Positions 19,098 through 28,732 of a stretch of 64,000 bases of DNA are shown in pieces (positions within the stretch are counted from its first letter, which is position 1; the number at the start of each line of letters is the position of its first letter). The translations under genes and the position numbers were made by a program. A model generated the notes under the pieces. The model ran no database searches and was not told where the DNA came from. It saw nothing but the letters and a program-made list of their open reading frames with translations. The stretch is from Rossellomorea pakistanensis (GTDB lineage: Bacteria; Bacillota; Bacilli; Bacillales; Bacillaceae_B): contig NZ_JAFBDZ010000001.1 in the NCBI RefSeq assembly GCF_016908495.1, positions 620,001-684,000 of the forward strand, read 5' to 3'.

Positions 19098-19394
19098 TTG
19101 ATTACATTGTTATTTGAAGCTAGTACTGATTTCATTATTTATCCAATATATATAGGCTTTATTTTTAGTCTGCTTATTTCATTTGCTTGGAGCTGGTTTG
19201 AACTTCATTCCTTCCAAGACCGGTATAGACATGATAATACGTATAACCATTTTGTTCAACAAACAGAGTTCATCCCGTTATTAAGAACCCATTTTCCGTT
19301 TTCAATTATTCAATGGATTTCTAAGAACATTAGATCTATTATCTATGTCAGTGATGACGAAGAATTTCCTTCCCTCTCATTAAATGCTTTATAA
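19098..19394 (+). CDS. mifM: MifM-like translation-arrest sensor peptide
   Basis: 98 residues from a TTG start with AAAGGTGA upstream. A hydrophobic N-terminal segment (about 12-32) would insert in the membrane. The C-terminus, IQWISKNIRS then VSDDEEFPSLSL, lines up with the arrest region of B. subtilis MifM as I recall it: Trp 73, Ile 74, Lys 76, Arg 79, Val 84, an acidic run near 86-89, and Ser-Leu after it. MifM stalls ribosomes when YidC/SpoIIIJ activity is low, thereby exposing the yidC2 ribosome site. The next gene is a yidC, 26 bp downstream, and its ribosome site is masked by a hairpin overlapping the last mifM codons. Confidence 0.88.
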   Translation: MITLLFEASTDFIIYPIYIGFIFSLLISFAWSWFELHSFQDRYRHDNTYNHFVQQTEFIPLLRTHFPFSIIQWISKNIRSIIYVSDDEEFPSLSLNAL

Positions 19395-19414
19395 TCATTT
19401 ATTAATGAGGAGGA
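19371..19414 (+). promoter_or_regulatory. RNA hairpin masking the yidC2 ribosome-binding site
   Basis: TCCCTCTCATTAA (19371-19383, inside the last mifM codons) pairs with TTAATGAGGAGGA (19402-19414), which is the ribosome site of yidC2; only one clear mismatch. A ribosome stalled at the MifM end would open it. Confidence 0.8.
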
Positions 19415-19420
19415 AAACTT

Positions 19421-20197
19421 TTGAAGAAGAAAATTTTTTCACTAATGATTATTATATCCACTGTAGTGTCGTTATCTGGGTGTTCGAACGCATCCGAAAA
19501 AGGAACATTATTTCATAATTATTTGGTTCAACCATTTGTGACAGCTATTCACGAAATCGGTCTGTTCTATAATGGAAACTTTGGACTTTCCATTATTACC
19601 ATCACCGTGATAATACGGTTAATCATGCTTCCGTTTATGATGAGAAATTACAAGAATCAGCAAAATATGAAAGTTAAAATGGAGCTGATTAAACCTGAGC
19701 TAACTTCTATTCAACAAAAAATCAAGGAAACAAAAAATCCTGAGGAACAAAGAAAACTTCAACAGGAAATGATGCAGCTCTACTCTAAACATGGGGTTAA
19801 TCCATTAAACATGGGTTGTTTACCTTTGATTTTACAAATGCCAGTACTAATTGGACTTTACTATGCTATCCGCACTTCCGAAGAAATTGCCAGCCATTCG
19901 TTCCTATGGTTTAATTTAGGTCACCCAGACATCCTCATGCCCATTGTTGCAGGTGTCATTTATCTAATTCAGGCAAAAGTTTCTCTTATTGGGATGCCTG
20001 TTCAACAACAAAAACAAATGAAAATCTTTAGTTATATGTCACCGATTATGATTCTCATCTTCTCTTTCAATGTACCTGCTGCCTTACCTCTTTATTGGGC
20101 AACAGGGGGAGCATTTTTAATTTTACAAACATTGCTTGCTAGAAAGCTTTACTTTAAAAAAACGAGTAAAGAATTAATTGAAAATCACAATGTCTAA
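19421..20197 (+). CDS. yidC2: Membrane protein insertase YidC2 (OxaA2/YqjG type)
   Basis: 258 residues from a TTG start, GAGGAGGA 6 nt upstream. A signal peptide ends in the lipobox LSGC (Cys about 21). Five helices follow, with VIIRLIMLPFMMRNY, NPLNMGCLPLILQMPVLIGLYYAIR and PLYWATGGAF, the YidC core; the conserved hydrophilic-groove Arg is in TVIIRLIM. Its place behind mifM marks it as the inducible paralogue. It ends just before a bidirectional terminator. Confidence 0.95.
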   Translation: MKKKIFSLMIIISTVVSLSGCSNASEKGTLFHNYLVQPFVTAIHEIGLFYNGNFGLSIITITVIIRLIMLPFMMRNYKNQQNMKVKMELIKPELTSIQQKIKETKNPEEQRKLQQEMMQLYSKHGVNPLNMGCLPLILQMPVLIGLYYAIRTSEEIASHSFLWFNLGHPDILMPIVAGVIYLIQAKVSLIGMPVQQQKQMKIFSYMSPIMILIFSFNVPAALPLYWATGGAFLILQTLLARKLYFKKTSKELIENHNV

Positions 20198-20201
20198 TGA
20201 T

Positions 20202-20230
20202 AAGGGCTGTCTCCATGAGAGACAGCCCTT
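20202..20230. terminator. Bidirectional terminator between yidC2 and the carboxypeptidase gene
   Basis: 12-bp perfect arms AAGGGCTGTCTC (20202-20213) and complement (20219-20230) with a 5-nt loop, between convergent genes. Confidence 0.88.
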
Positions 20231-20236
20231 GAAATA

Positions 20237-21409
20237 TTAAATATTCTGTTCACGTTGACGAAACATCGAAATTCCAGCAATAACCAACAAAATTAAATAT
20301 AAAAATATTGGATATAAAATAATAACTTTGTTGAGATTTCCAGGTATTACATGTCCAGTTGTAGCCGACACAGTTGAAGGTTCTCTATTTTTATTCGTCC
20401 GCTGACTTTCAAGGTCAACGGAGTAAATTTCTTCATTTGCAGAATTCAATAATGTTAGATTACCTTCTGGTGTCAATTTTTCAGTGACATCCCCATCTTT
20501 AGGATGGGTATAAACGAGATTGTCTGTTAGTTTATAAATGTTGTCACCAAAAGTAAACTGAGTATCTTTCGACATCATACTCCGCGTGAATCCTTTTAAT
20601 CCATAATCTAGCAAAGATTTCGTATCTCGATAAATTGCTTTTTTAGACTGGGCCTTCATAACTACTATTGTGATTGAAAGATGATTATTTTTGGCCGTAG
20701 TAATGAGTGTGTGTTTTGCTTCATCTACAAACCCATTTTTCCCACCTGTAACTTCTGGGTAAAGAATTTCACCAATTAACATACGGTGATGATTTATTAA
20801 AGTCGTCTCCCAGCCCTTACCCGACCAAGGGAGCTCTTCAATCGAGAACAATTTTTTAAACTCCTCATTTTTCATCGCATAATTTGTGATTTTTCCCATA
20901 TCAAAGGCTGTTGTATAATGATGTTGATCATATAATCCATGTGGGTTGGTAAAATGAGTGTTGTCTACTCCTATATTCTCATTTAAAAATTGGTTTATAT
21001 TTTTAGAAAAGTTTCCAACAGAACCATCAAGATGTTCAGCAATTGCCACTGCGGCATCATTTCCCGAATTAACCATCATTCCCTGTAATAATTGCCTTAA
21101 AGACATTTTTTCGCCAGGTAATAAATAAACTGATGAACCCTCGGTATTGGCTGCATTCTGACTAATCGTAACGATATCCTCCAAATTTCCATGCTCTAAT
21201 GCATATATGGCAGTAGCAACCTTTGTAATGCTTGCTGGATTCATTTTTTTATCTTTATTTTTACTATATAAGATGCTTCCCGTTTCCGTATCCATTACGA
21301 TAGCAGCTTGACTAAATAGCATCTCTGGTTTATTTACTTTAAATTCTTCAGCTTTGACATTCGTCGAAATAAACATCAAAATAAGAAGTATACTTAGGAT
21401 TTTTTTCAT
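20237..21409 (-). CDS. D-alanyl-D-alanine carboxypeptidase (S11, PBP5-like)
   Basis: 390 residues; ATG at 21409 has AGGTGA 8 nt upstream. A signal peptide (about 1-21) precedes the catalytic SITK (in NPASITKVATAIYAL), the second motif SGN (VNSGNDAAVAIAEHL) and a third motif read as KNG (GGKNGF) where KTG is normal. A C-terminal helix (about 366-385) anchors it to the outer face of the membrane. Trims the terminal D-Ala of peptidoglycan stem peptides. The Thr-to-Asn change in the third motif may alter activity or beta-lactam binding. Confidence 0.9.
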   Translation of the reverse strand: MKKILSILLILMFISTNVKAEEFKVNKPEMLFSQAAIVMDTETGSILYSKNKDKKMNPASITKVATAIYALEHGNLEDIVTISQNAANTEGSSVYLLPGEKMSLRQLLQGMMVNSGNDAAVAIAEHLDGSVGNFSKNINQFLNENIGVDNTHFTNPHGLYDQHHYTTAFDMGKITNYAMKNEEFKKLFSIEELPWSGKGWETTLINHHRMLIGEILYPEVTGGKNGFVDEAKHTLITTAKNNHLSITIVVMKAQSKKAIYRDTKSLLDYGLKGFTRSMMSKDTQFTFGDNIYKLTDNLVYTHPKDGDVTEKLTPEGNLTLLNSANEEIYSVDLESQRTNKNREPSTVSATTGHVIPGNLNKVIILYPIFLYLILLVIAGISMFRQREQNI

Positions 21410-21644
21410 ATCAATTTTCACCTACAGTTTAAAATCTCCTTTGTCATTCTATCAAAAAGTATGACTATTCAACCATATAAAAATTTTTTTGTAAGCAAAT
21501 TGAAATATTTTGTCGAAGTAATATCGTTTTAGTAAATATATTATGAAAAGTAATTGTCGAGAGAAAATGATTAAATGAAACCTTATAAGCCTTTCATTCG
21601 TATGATTAATATAAGATACGATAAAGTTTAGGAGTAGATAAGCG

Positions 21645-22271
21645 ATGAAAAAATTATCCTTCTCAATTATAAGATTTTTATTAGCGTTTAGCGTGACAAT
21701 GATCCTATTTTTATCACTAATCATAAGTGGGACCACCGATTTTTGGTTTTCACTTTTAATAGGGATATTAGGAGGAGTTTTATCTTCCCTAGTCATTAAG
21801 TGGTGTCAACTGAGACTATTTCTAAAAAAATGTGGATTAAACTACAAAGAATATATATATATACAGAAAAACTTAAAGGAAGCAAAGATAAAAATTAAAC
21901 GGCTTCAAAAAACACAGTTTAAAGTTCGTTCATTAGGAGCTTTTAAACAAATTTTCGAATTAAACCGATTGTCAAAGAGGATCTTCACTATTGTCACTAA
22001 ACAACCAAATAAGTACTATCAGTGTGAACAATTCTTCTTTCACCATCTTGATTCTGCTGTTGAACTATCGGAAAAGTACACATTCTTATCAACCCAGCCA
22101 TTAAAAGAAGATCATGTTGTCGAATCTTTAACTGAGACGAAAAAAACGTTGCAAAATCTTAATCAATCACTTAATGACGACTTATTAAAGGTCCTTTCCG
22201 AGGACATTGACACATTGAATTTTGAGCTTGATGTTGCCAAACGAAATAATAACTTAAACATTCCAAAATAG
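21645..22271 (+). CDS. xpaC: XpaC-like membrane protein
   Basis: 208 residues. Two N-terminal helices (about 7-28 and 32-50) are followed by a long helical cytosolic domain typical of XpaC (5-bromo-4-chloroindolyl phosphate hydrolysis family); the name reflects an old screen, not a proven enzyme. GGAGTAG precedes the ATG. The telA-like gene follows after 15 bp, the same pairing as xpaC-yaaN in B. subtilis. Confidence 0.85.
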   Translation: MKKLSFSIIRFLLAFSVTMILFLSLIISGTTDFWFSLLIGILGGVLSSLVIKWCQLRLFLKKCGLNYKEYIYIQKNLKEAKIKIKRLQKTQFKVRSLGAFKQIFELNRLSKRIFTIVTKQPNKYYQCEQFFFHHLDSAVELSEKYTFLSTQPLKEDHVVESLTETKKTLQNLNQSLNDDLLKVLSEDIDTLNFELDVAKRNNNLNIPK

Positions 22272-22286
22272 GTAAGGAGTACGATT

Positions 22287-23435
22287 ATGACTGAATATGA
22301 ACCAAAAAACGGCCATTTGAATGAAATAGATGATTTATTGTTAGATCCATTTTCAGAAGGGAAGCAAACGGCGATCAAGTCTAGAGAATCGACATTATTA
22401 GTAGATCGCCTTCTCCCAGTTCAACAAGAAAAAGCAAGAGAACTTTCGAAGCAAATTGATTATAAAGATTATGAATCCATCCTGAAGTATGGATCAGCAG
22501 CACAGAATCAACTATCTAACTTCTCTCACTCCATGTTAGATCATGTTCAAAAAAAAGATGTAGGACCTGTTGGGGAAATCTTAAATGACTTAATGAAAAG
22601 ATTACAGCAAATGAATCCAGATGAACTAAATACAGAAAAGAAAGGACTTTTCAAAAGAGTATTTAGCCGTGTCTCAAGTTCCATCAATGAAATCCTCTCT
22701 AAATATCAAAAAGTAGGTGCCCAGGTTGATCGAATAGCGGTAAAGCTTGAACATTCTAAAAAAATCCTATTAGAAGATATTAAACTACTAGACGGTTTAT
22801 ATGATAAGAATAAAGCCTATTTTCAGGCATTAAATATCTATATTGCTGCCGCTGAAATAAAGCAGCAGGAAATCGAAACAAGTATCCTTCCGAAATTAAG
22901 ACAAAAAGCAGAAGAAACATCTGATGATATGGCTTATCAAGAAGTAAATGACACGATGCAATTTTTAGACCGACTTGAAAAGCGAATACACGATCTTAAA
23001 TTAAGTCGTCAAATGTCAATTCAAACGGCTCCACAGATTCGTTTAATCCAGAACACCAATCAAGCATTAACAGAAAAAATACAATCGTCGATTTTAACAG
23101 CTATACCTTTATGGAAAAATCAAATTGCGATCGCACTTACTCTTTTTCATCAGAAAAAAGCCGTTGAGGCACAAAAGCAAGTTTCACAGACAACAAATGA
23201 ACTTCTATTAAAGAACTCTCAAATGCTTAAAACTAACAGTATTGAAACGGCAAAAGAGAATGAAAGAGGTATTATTGATATTGAAACATTGAAGAAAACA
23301 CAAGAAAATTTAATCTCTACTATTGAAGAAACACTTAATATTCAACGAGAAGGTAGAGAAAAACGACTTCAAGCTGAAAAAGAGCTTGTTACAATGGAAG
23401 AAGAGTTAAAGCAAAAGCTATTGGAATTGAAATAA
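22287..23435 (+). CDS. yaaN: TelA/YaaN toxic-anion resistance family protein
   Basis: 382 residues, almost wholly helical and coiled-coil. LERRIHDLK-like and [20 protein letters not shown] segments are the TelA core (about residues 200-300). Named for tellurite resistance in some bacteria; general role in stress and cell-envelope protection, often with partner XpaC. Operon with the preceding gene. Confidence 0.9.
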   Translation: MTEYEPKNGHLNEIDDLLLDPFSEGKQTAIKSRESTLLVDRLLPVQQEKARELSKQIDYKDYESILKYGSAAQNQLSNFSHSMLDHVQKKDVGPVGEILNDLMKRLQQMNPDELNTEKKGLFKRVFSRVSSSINEILSKYQKVGAQVDRIAVKLEHSKKILLEDIKLLDGLYDKNKAYFQALNIYIAAAEIKQQEIETSILPKLRQKAEETSDDMAYQEVNDTMQFLDRLEKRIHDLKLSRQMSIQTAPQIRLIQNTNQALTEKIQSSILTAIPLWKNQIAIALTLFHQKKAVEAQKQVSQTTNELLLKNSQMLKTNSIETAKENERGIIDIETLKKTQENLISTIEETLNIQREGREKRLQAEKELVTMEEELKQKLLELK

Positions 23436-23603
23436 TCTGTAAGGGGCTGAACATTATTCCCCCCCTTGCTGTTTTCAAAATGAACTAGTTGATCAATTTT
23501 TTTCTTGTTCCGCTGTTACAGAAGAGATGATTTCTCCTTATAAAACATCTATATTAAATATTGATGTCCTACAAATTAAAGACGAGATCTTCTCAATATG
23601 AAA

Positions 23604-23632
23604 AACCCTAGGTATTTAATTTACCTAGGGTT
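23604..23632. terminator. Hairpin between yaaN and the small Cys-rich ORF
   Basis: AACCCTAGGTA (23604-23614) and complement (23622-23632). It covers the stop codon of the minus-strand small ORF. Confidence 0.75.
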
Positions 23633-23794
23633 GATACAATCGCAATCTTTTCTTCGATTAAACCCTGGAAGCTGGCAGTACCAATTTTTATTCGTACAAT
23701 TCCACTCTTCATCCTTAAAAGCTGTAAGATTTACATTATCATTAAGACGGTGATATTCATCAATAATAGCTATTCCCTGTAGATAATCAAACAT
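23621..23794 (-). CDS. Small Cys-containing protein, 57 aa
   Basis: Opens MFDYLQGIAIIDEYHRLN, with AAAGGAAG about 6 nt upstream. Cysteines occur in WNCTNKNWYC and KDCDC, suggesting a metal site or disulfides. Not recognised. A 13-bp inverted repeat (23806-23818 and 23845-23857) lies just upstream with one arm next to the ribosome site. Confidence 0.55.
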   Translation of the reverse strand: MFDYLQGIAIIDEYHRLNDNVNLTAFKDEEWNCTNKNWYCQLPGFNRRKDCDCINPR

Positions 23795-23927
23795 ATGATC
23801 TTCCTTTCCAAATGGTATTTCCTACACCTTTTATTGTATTCTCTATACCATTTGGAAGAATGATTTTGATGATTGATTTCTATTCCGTCTTACGGCTGAA
23901 AATCCCTTCCGACTTTTGCCAATAAAT

Positions 23928-25847
23928 TTAAAGACTTTTATACAATAATCTTCTTAAAAGAGGAAACAAAACATCTGGTAACTCCTCAATATCTGAAACA
24001 AGAATACTGAACTTTCCATAAATGTTTTGAATAATGTTCCTTTGACTCTCCTCAATCTCTCCGTTTGCAAGAAAGACATTAATAACCTCTATTCCTTGTT
24101 TCCTAGCATCTAATACAGCTTCATGGGTATCGACTATTCCGTTTTGTTCGTATCCCATCGCAGCAGGCTCTCCATCGGAAAACACCAGAAGAAATTTTTG
24201 ATTTTCACTACGGTTTAGTAAGCGTTCTGTCATGATTCGAATGGCTAACCCATCTCGATTATCTTCTTCTGGGTGTAGTTGCATAATTTCTGCCCCATGA
24301 TCAAGTCTTAAACTATTAGAAAAATCCATAACTGGCTTAAAGTAATTTGGATGATATGTTTTTGTTGCTTCATTAGTATCTTCCCAGAAACCGATAATTT
24401 CATGAGGAACTCTGACTGATTTAAGTGATTCATGAAAAAGAGTAATTCCCTTCTTAGTTTGTTCCATTTTGTCATACATAGACGCTGAACAATCAACTAA
24501 TAATGAAAACACTGCATCAATTTCATGTGATGGATTCTGTTTTTTATAAAACATTCTTGGATTTTCTTCAAGTATAAATCGAAGAAGGTTTTTATTTAGC
24601 CTTCCAAAATGCAAGTCCGTTCTTGGTTGAACCTTTTTATGTTCCAATGTTTTTTCAATCATTTTTTTTAGTTTCTTCTGGTATGGGCTTATTAACCCTT
24701 TCAGTAGTTGGTATTGTCTTTTTTCTCCTAGACTGGGTTGATCAGTTTTTAAGAAAATAGGGGAAGCATATCGGTTTTCTTTACCGTATTGTTCAGTCCC
24801 ATCCTTTCTCTTTTCCTCTTTCTCTTGTTGACGAGCTTCCATATTAGAATAATCTTCTTTTGGTGTTTGCTGTGAAGAGCCTTGCACCATTCCAAGAGCC
24901 TGGTCACCCTCATCACCCTCGCGTAAACCTTCCCCCATTAAGTTTGATTGTGATCCTTGGTTTAAGTCGAACTGTAAGAAAGAGTCACCAGAGTCACTTG
25001 TTTCACGATGCCAAGTTTTAAACTCCTCATCCATATATTCCTCTTTTCCATCGGGTTCATCGTCTAGTAAATCATTATTCTTTAAAGGGTCTTTTCTCTT
25101 GAGATCTTCAAAGGTAATATCCGGTTCATTCTCAAAATAAACATCTTCAGGTAAATGAAAATATTCATTAAGCATATCCCTTGATAGGATTTCGTTTAAT
25201 ACATCAACCATTTCCAAACAAATTTTGCTAACATCCGTTGAAGATTTTGTATCATAGAATCGCATCAATGACGATTTCAAAAAAGGCATAGCGGAATCAA
25301 TTTCTCCAGTAATATTAGGTTCTTTTTCTAGTGGAGTTTGTGCATTCAAAAGCATAAACATAGAGTTAAAGAGAGCGTCAGGTATAACACTTTTTACAAG
25401 GTTTACATTTAATTGCGTCGAGAAATATTGACGAAAAATTCTCCTTCTTATCTCGAATGACCTTTTTGTTCCAGGACGTAATTTTTTACAGATTTCTTCC
25501 AGCCTAAGATCCTCACCTATAACAAATAATTGTTTAGCAAAACTAGGAATCATTGTGCTTTTAACCTTTGTTAGATACCGAACTATTTCTTCGGTATCAC
25601 TGTAAAAATAATTTCCAATTGAACGTAAATAAATATCAGATTTAAGACCGTTCACTTTATCTTCCTGCTTACGATGGTCCCAAAAGTGACTCACATAGAC
25701 ATGATGATTTTTCAAATCTAAATAAGAATATGGCTCATATTTCACTTCCATTTCTCCATTTTGCGAAAGCGTTTTTGCTAAATCGACTAGCTCCATATAA
25801 AGAAGTGAATCAATGGTCTCATCATTAAATTGAATAAATCGGTGCAT
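23928..25847 (-). CDS. yojO: VWA-domain protein, YojO/CobT-like
   Basis: 639 residues. A helical N-terminal half, an acidic Gln/Glu-rich linker (about 255-345), then a von Willebrand A domain with the metal-site motif DCSASMYDKM (DxSxS) near residue 445 and FSDGEP later. Such proteins work with a MoxR/CbbQ-type AAA+ ATPase as chelatase- or activase-like remodelers. Its partner yojN lies 9 bp upstream in the same operon. The client protein is unknown. Confidence 0.9.
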   Translation of the reverse strand: MHRFIQFNDETIDSLLYMELVDLAKTLSQNGEMEVKYEPYSYLDLKNHHVYVSHFWDHRKQEDKVNGLKSDIYLRSIGNYFYSDTEEIVRYLTKVKSTMIPSFAKQLFVIGEDLRLEEICKKLRPGTKRSFEIRRRIFRQYFSTQLNVNLVKSVIPDALFNSMFMLLNAQTPLEKEPNITGEIDSAMPFLKSSLMRFYDTKSSTDVSKICLEMVDVLNEILSRDMLNEYFHLPEDVYFENEPDITFEDLKRKDPLKNNDLLDDEPDGKEEYMDEEFKTWHRETSDSGDSFLQFDLNQGSQSNLMGEGLREGDEGDQALGMVQGSSQQTPKEDYSNMEARQQEKEEKRKDGTEQYGKENRYASPIFLKTDQPSLGEKRQYQLLKGLISPYQKKLKKMIEKTLEHKKVQPRTDLHFGRLNKNLLRFILEENPRMFYKKQNPSHEIDAVFSLLVDCSASMYDKMEQTKKGITLFHESLKSVRVPHEIIGFWEDTNEATKTYHPNYFKPVMDFSNSLRLDHGAEIMQLHPEEDNRDGLAIRIMTERLLNRSENQKFLLVFSDGEPAAMGYEQNGIVDTHEAVLDARKQGIEVINVFLANGEIEESQRNIIQNIYGKFSILVSDIEELPDVLFPLLRRLLYKSL

Positions 25848-25856
25848 TCTTTACCC

Positions 25857-26732
25857 TCATTCAAAAAGCGTTTCCGCTATATTTTTGATTGCTGATCTTT
25901 CTCTTTCATCTTCTAACTTGTCAATTATCCCTCGTTGGATGGCTCTCTTTGCGGGTAAATAGACCGCCAAATCACAAGCATCGAGTAATGCTCGAATAGA
26001 TGCAGCCTCTTCAGAGATTTGTCCATTTTGCACCTGGACTAGTAGATCTTTTGAAAGAGAAACAAAAAGCTTTATTAATTTTTCATCTACTAACTTACTT
26101 TGCTGAGAAATTACTGTCTTTAATGTGTCTCCTTCGATATAAGGAACTTCAATAACCACAAAACGATTTTTTAATGCCTCATTAAGTGGAACAGTACCAA
26201 CGTAGCCTTCATTGATGGCTGCGATGACTCCAAAGGATTCATTTGCTTTAACCACTTCTCCTGTGAAAGGATTCGTAATCATTCTACGGTAATCTAGAAC
26301 GCCATTTAATATAGGCAATGTTTCGGGTTTCGCCATATTAATTTCATCGATATAAAGAAGATGCCCTTTTTTCATCGCTTGAATAACAGGTCCTTCTACA
26401 AATTCGATACTAGATTTACCATTTTGTTCACCAATCGTTTTATATCCTAGTAACGCTTCAGCATCCAGATCAACAGAGCAATTAATACTGTGCATCGGCT
26501 GAGAAAAAAGATTTGATAATGTTTCGGCAAGCTTTGTTTTACCAGAGCCTGTTGGCCCTTTTAACAACACATTTTTCCCCATTGCTAGTGCTATGATCGC
26601 ATCTTCAATGATAGAAACATCACTCGCTGTATAACCTCCACTTCCGATTAATCGGCGATCCTCTTGGAACAGCTTTTGCCGAGTTTTTACAGTAGTAGAA
26701 ATTTCTTGTGGTAATTTATAATCTATATTCAT
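25857..26732 (-). CDS. yojN: MoxR/CbbQ-type AAA+ ATPase, YojN
   Basis: 291 residues: Walker [13 protein letters not shown] (about 60), Walker B LLYIDEIN (about 125), sensor and Arg-finger segments ([21 protein letters not shown]). Forms a ring that acts with the VWA protein coded next. A cre-like site lies about 85 bp upstream. Confidence 0.92.
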   Translation of the reverse strand: MNIDYKLPQEISTTVKTRQKLFQEDRRLIGSGGYTASDVSIIEDAIIALAMGKNVLLKGPTGSGKTKLAETLSNLFSQPMHSINCSVDLDAEALLGYKTIGEQNGKSSIEFVEGPVIQAMKKGHLLYIDEINMAKPETLPILNGVLDYRRMITNPFTGEVVKANESFGVIAAINEGYVGTVPLNEALKNRFVVIEVPYIEGDTLKTVISQQSKLVDEKLIKLFVSLSKDLLVQVQNGQISEEAASIRALLDACDLAVYLPAKRAIQRGIIDKLEDERERSAIKNIAETLFE

Positions 26733-26814
26733 GATCGCATTCCTTTCTTAATCCCATTACTAGCTTCTAATACTTTATAATTTGTGAAAAACTTACTAGC
26801 AAACATTCTACATG

Positions 26815-26828
26815 ATAAAACGTTTTCA
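26815..26828. promoter_or_regulatory. Candidate cre (CcpA) site upstream of yojN
   Basis: ATAAAACGTTTTCA fits the cre consensus TGWAANCGNTNWCA at 12 of 14 positions. The rest of the 26733-27061 gap shows no gene. Confidence 0.35.
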
Positions 26829-27061
26829 CTGCAAAGATTGATTCTTTATTGGATTAGAAAAAGCTAAATGAATCTTCTTGGCTATACAAACGATAAATTT
26901 ATTTCTTACAAATCCTCCCTCTGTATTTCATCATTTACATACATTAGATGAATGATGAAAAAATTATCCAAAACATTGCCTAATCTAAAAGAGTGTACCA
27001 GCTTTAGCGTCAATTTTCATTTCAATCAAGTTCCCTTTTCCTTAAATTTATTATGATAAGG

Positions 27062-27180
27062 CTATTTTCGTAAACCTTGTTATTATTTGAAAGGGGGTGA
27101 TTGGATTCCGCTCCAACCAACCATATTACAAATATTTATGTTCTAAAATAACAACTATCTTTTAGAAAACATCCTATAAT
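27062..27180. repeat. Dispersed element, copy 2 (family C)
   Basis: Same ends as the element at 3705-3870 (GGCTATTTTCGTAAAC on the left, ATCTTTTAGAAAA on the right) with the CCGCTCCAAC core, but about 45 bp shorter in the middle. Confidence 0.6.
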
Positions 27181-27183
27181 AAA

Positions 27184-27211
27184 AAAGAGCTATCCAGATC
27201 GGCAGCTCTTT
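27184..27211 (-). terminator. Terminator after rok
   Basis: AAAGAGCT/AGCTCTTT arms with a T run on the minus strand, 9 bp after the rok stop codon. Confidence 0.75.
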
Positions 27212-27219
27212 ATAATCTA

Positions 27220-27633
27220 TTATGACTGATATGTATACAATCCTCTATTTGCTTTGATTACATGATGATTCTGTCTTTCTAGAGCCCTCATAAAAGTAGT
27301 CATATTGGCAATCTTGTAACCCGTTCTTTCTTCGATTTGTCTTTGCAAATCTGTTCCCCTAATTGGTTCATTTAACGATTGTAGAATGTTTACGGCTACC
27401 TTTCTCATCTCTTGGGCACGCGGACTTTTACGGCCTCTACCAGTATGAATGGTATGTGTTATAGGCGTGGGTTCACTCGTTGTATGTATTTCTCGGAAGG
27501 TTGGTGCCTCATCTAGCTCTCTTAATCGTTTTAGGATAGAATTCCTCTCTTCACGAAACTCTCTAAGGATTCTCTCTTCCGCATCATGTAACTGTTCAAA
27601 TCGAATTTTTAACGCCATTCTTTCGTTAAACAT
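27220..27633 (-). CDS. rok: Rok-like xenogeneic silencer, short form
   Basis: 137 residues. N-terminal MFNERMALKIRFEQLHDAEE and the following coiled coil match the oligomerisation part of B. subtilis Rok; the C-terminal winged-helix piece IANMTTFMRALERQNHHVIK ends in NRGLYTYQS, like the Rok DNA-binding domain (NMTTFM). Rok binds AT-rich foreign DNA, represses comK and assists DnaA. The protein is about 50 residues shorter than B. subtilis Rok, mostly through loss of the Gln-rich linker, so it resembles sRok. GAGGG precedes the ATG. Confidence 0.85.
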   Translation of the reverse strand: MFNERMALKIRFEQLHDAEERILREFREERNSILKRLRELDEAPTFREIHTTSEPTPITHTIHTGRGRKSPRAQEMRKVAVNILQSLNEPIRGTDLQRQIEERTGYKIANMTTFMRALERQNHHVIKANRGLYTYQS

Positions 27634-27793
27634 GAAAAATCCCTCTCTCTATATGCCTAGATATAAGAATATTATATTCGTATCTTATTAAAAGGGAAAG
27701 TGAAACCAAAAATAAAAAACACGATCTAAAATTGAAGTTTTTGGACAAAGCTACCTTGTATTTGAAAAAAATAAAGGCTCTCGAAAAACAAAA

Positions 27794-27844
27794 GTCAGAA
27801 CCTAACTTCATTAGACTCCCAAGGATATCTAGAAGTGTTCTGAC
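27794..27844. repeat. Small palindrome GTCAGAAC/GTTCTGAC
   Basis: 8-bp arms 35 nt apart between rok and the next minus-strand gene; could end the DUF6501 transcript. Confidence 0.4.
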
Positions 27845-27876
27845 CATTTGGATTTCATTTTGAACCCGTGGTTTAT

Positions 27877-28086
27877 TTAATTACTTACTTCTTCAAAATA
27901 ATTTTTATAAAACCCGCCCATTTTACCACTTTCATCAATGACAAAATAATAATCCTCTGTTTCGTTTTTCACCTCATAGGTCTTACCTTCTTTTAACACA
28001 TTTTCTACCAAATATTTTGCCGCTTTAGTATGAACACATTTTACAGTTTTGATGGCTGGACGTTCAGTCCAATTTAGATGTAACAT
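27877..28086 (-). CDS. Small conserved protein (DUF6501-like)
   Basis: 69 residues, MLHLNWTERPAIKTVKCVHT, with a KTYEVKNETEDYYFVIDESG middle and GGFYKNYFEEV end. AAAGGGG precedes the ATG. I believe it is the small DUF6501 family of Bacillaceae; function unknown. Confidence 0.7.
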   Translation of the reverse strand: MLHLNWTERPAIKTVKCVHTKAAKYLVENVLKEGKTYEVKNETEDYYFVIDESGKMGGFYKNYFEEVSN

Positions 28087-28179
28087 AGATAATGCCCCTT
28101 TCTTTCTGTATAGGATTAGTATATTCTATACTTGATCTGTACTTCAACAGATAAACTACTATTATTTATCTTGAAACAT

Positions 28180-28600
28180 TTATCCCGTTTTACTATTCCT
28201 ATCTCTTTCAAGTTCAACAATCGATAAACCATCCTGTAATGTCCATGATCGAATCAGATTGAAACCGAATTTTTTATATAAGAAGATCGCTGATAGATTG
28301 TCTTTTCCCGTTCTAACCACCACTCATTATTTTTTCGTGTAAAAAAATCAATAAACATTTTGCAATTCCATTTTTTTAAAATGTTTAGGATTAACCATTA
28401 TCCGCATATACAATAATAATCGATTTTTTTCAAAAGATATTACTCCAATTAGTTGGTTTTCTAGAAAATAGCCGTAGAATCAGTGGTACTTTGTAGTTCG
28501 GAAAGTGATTCAAGTAGTGGTGGCAAATTCGAATAATCTAAAATTTGTCCTACTATTTGATAGGCATCCTTTTGTAAGTTACTATTTCACTGGCTATTTC
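28180..28600 (-). pseudogene. Decayed GNAT acetyltransferase
   Basis: Fragments of one acetyltransferase occur in successive minus-strand frames: LDYSNLPPLLESLSEL, then LIGVISFEKNRLLLYMRI, then GIAKCLLIFLHE, then DNLSAIFLYKKFGFNLIRSW (the GNAT C-terminal LYxKxGF). Several frameshifts and an internal stop separate them. Confidence 0.7.
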
Positions 28601-28732
28601 TTTTTTTCGGTGATTTAATTTTTCAAACTTCTCACATCTTTCCGAATTTTATTAAATTCAAGTTTTTTATAAGATCATTTACATTTTATGATATATTGGG
28701 GTAATAATCGGTGAGAAAGGTATGAGGTTCGA

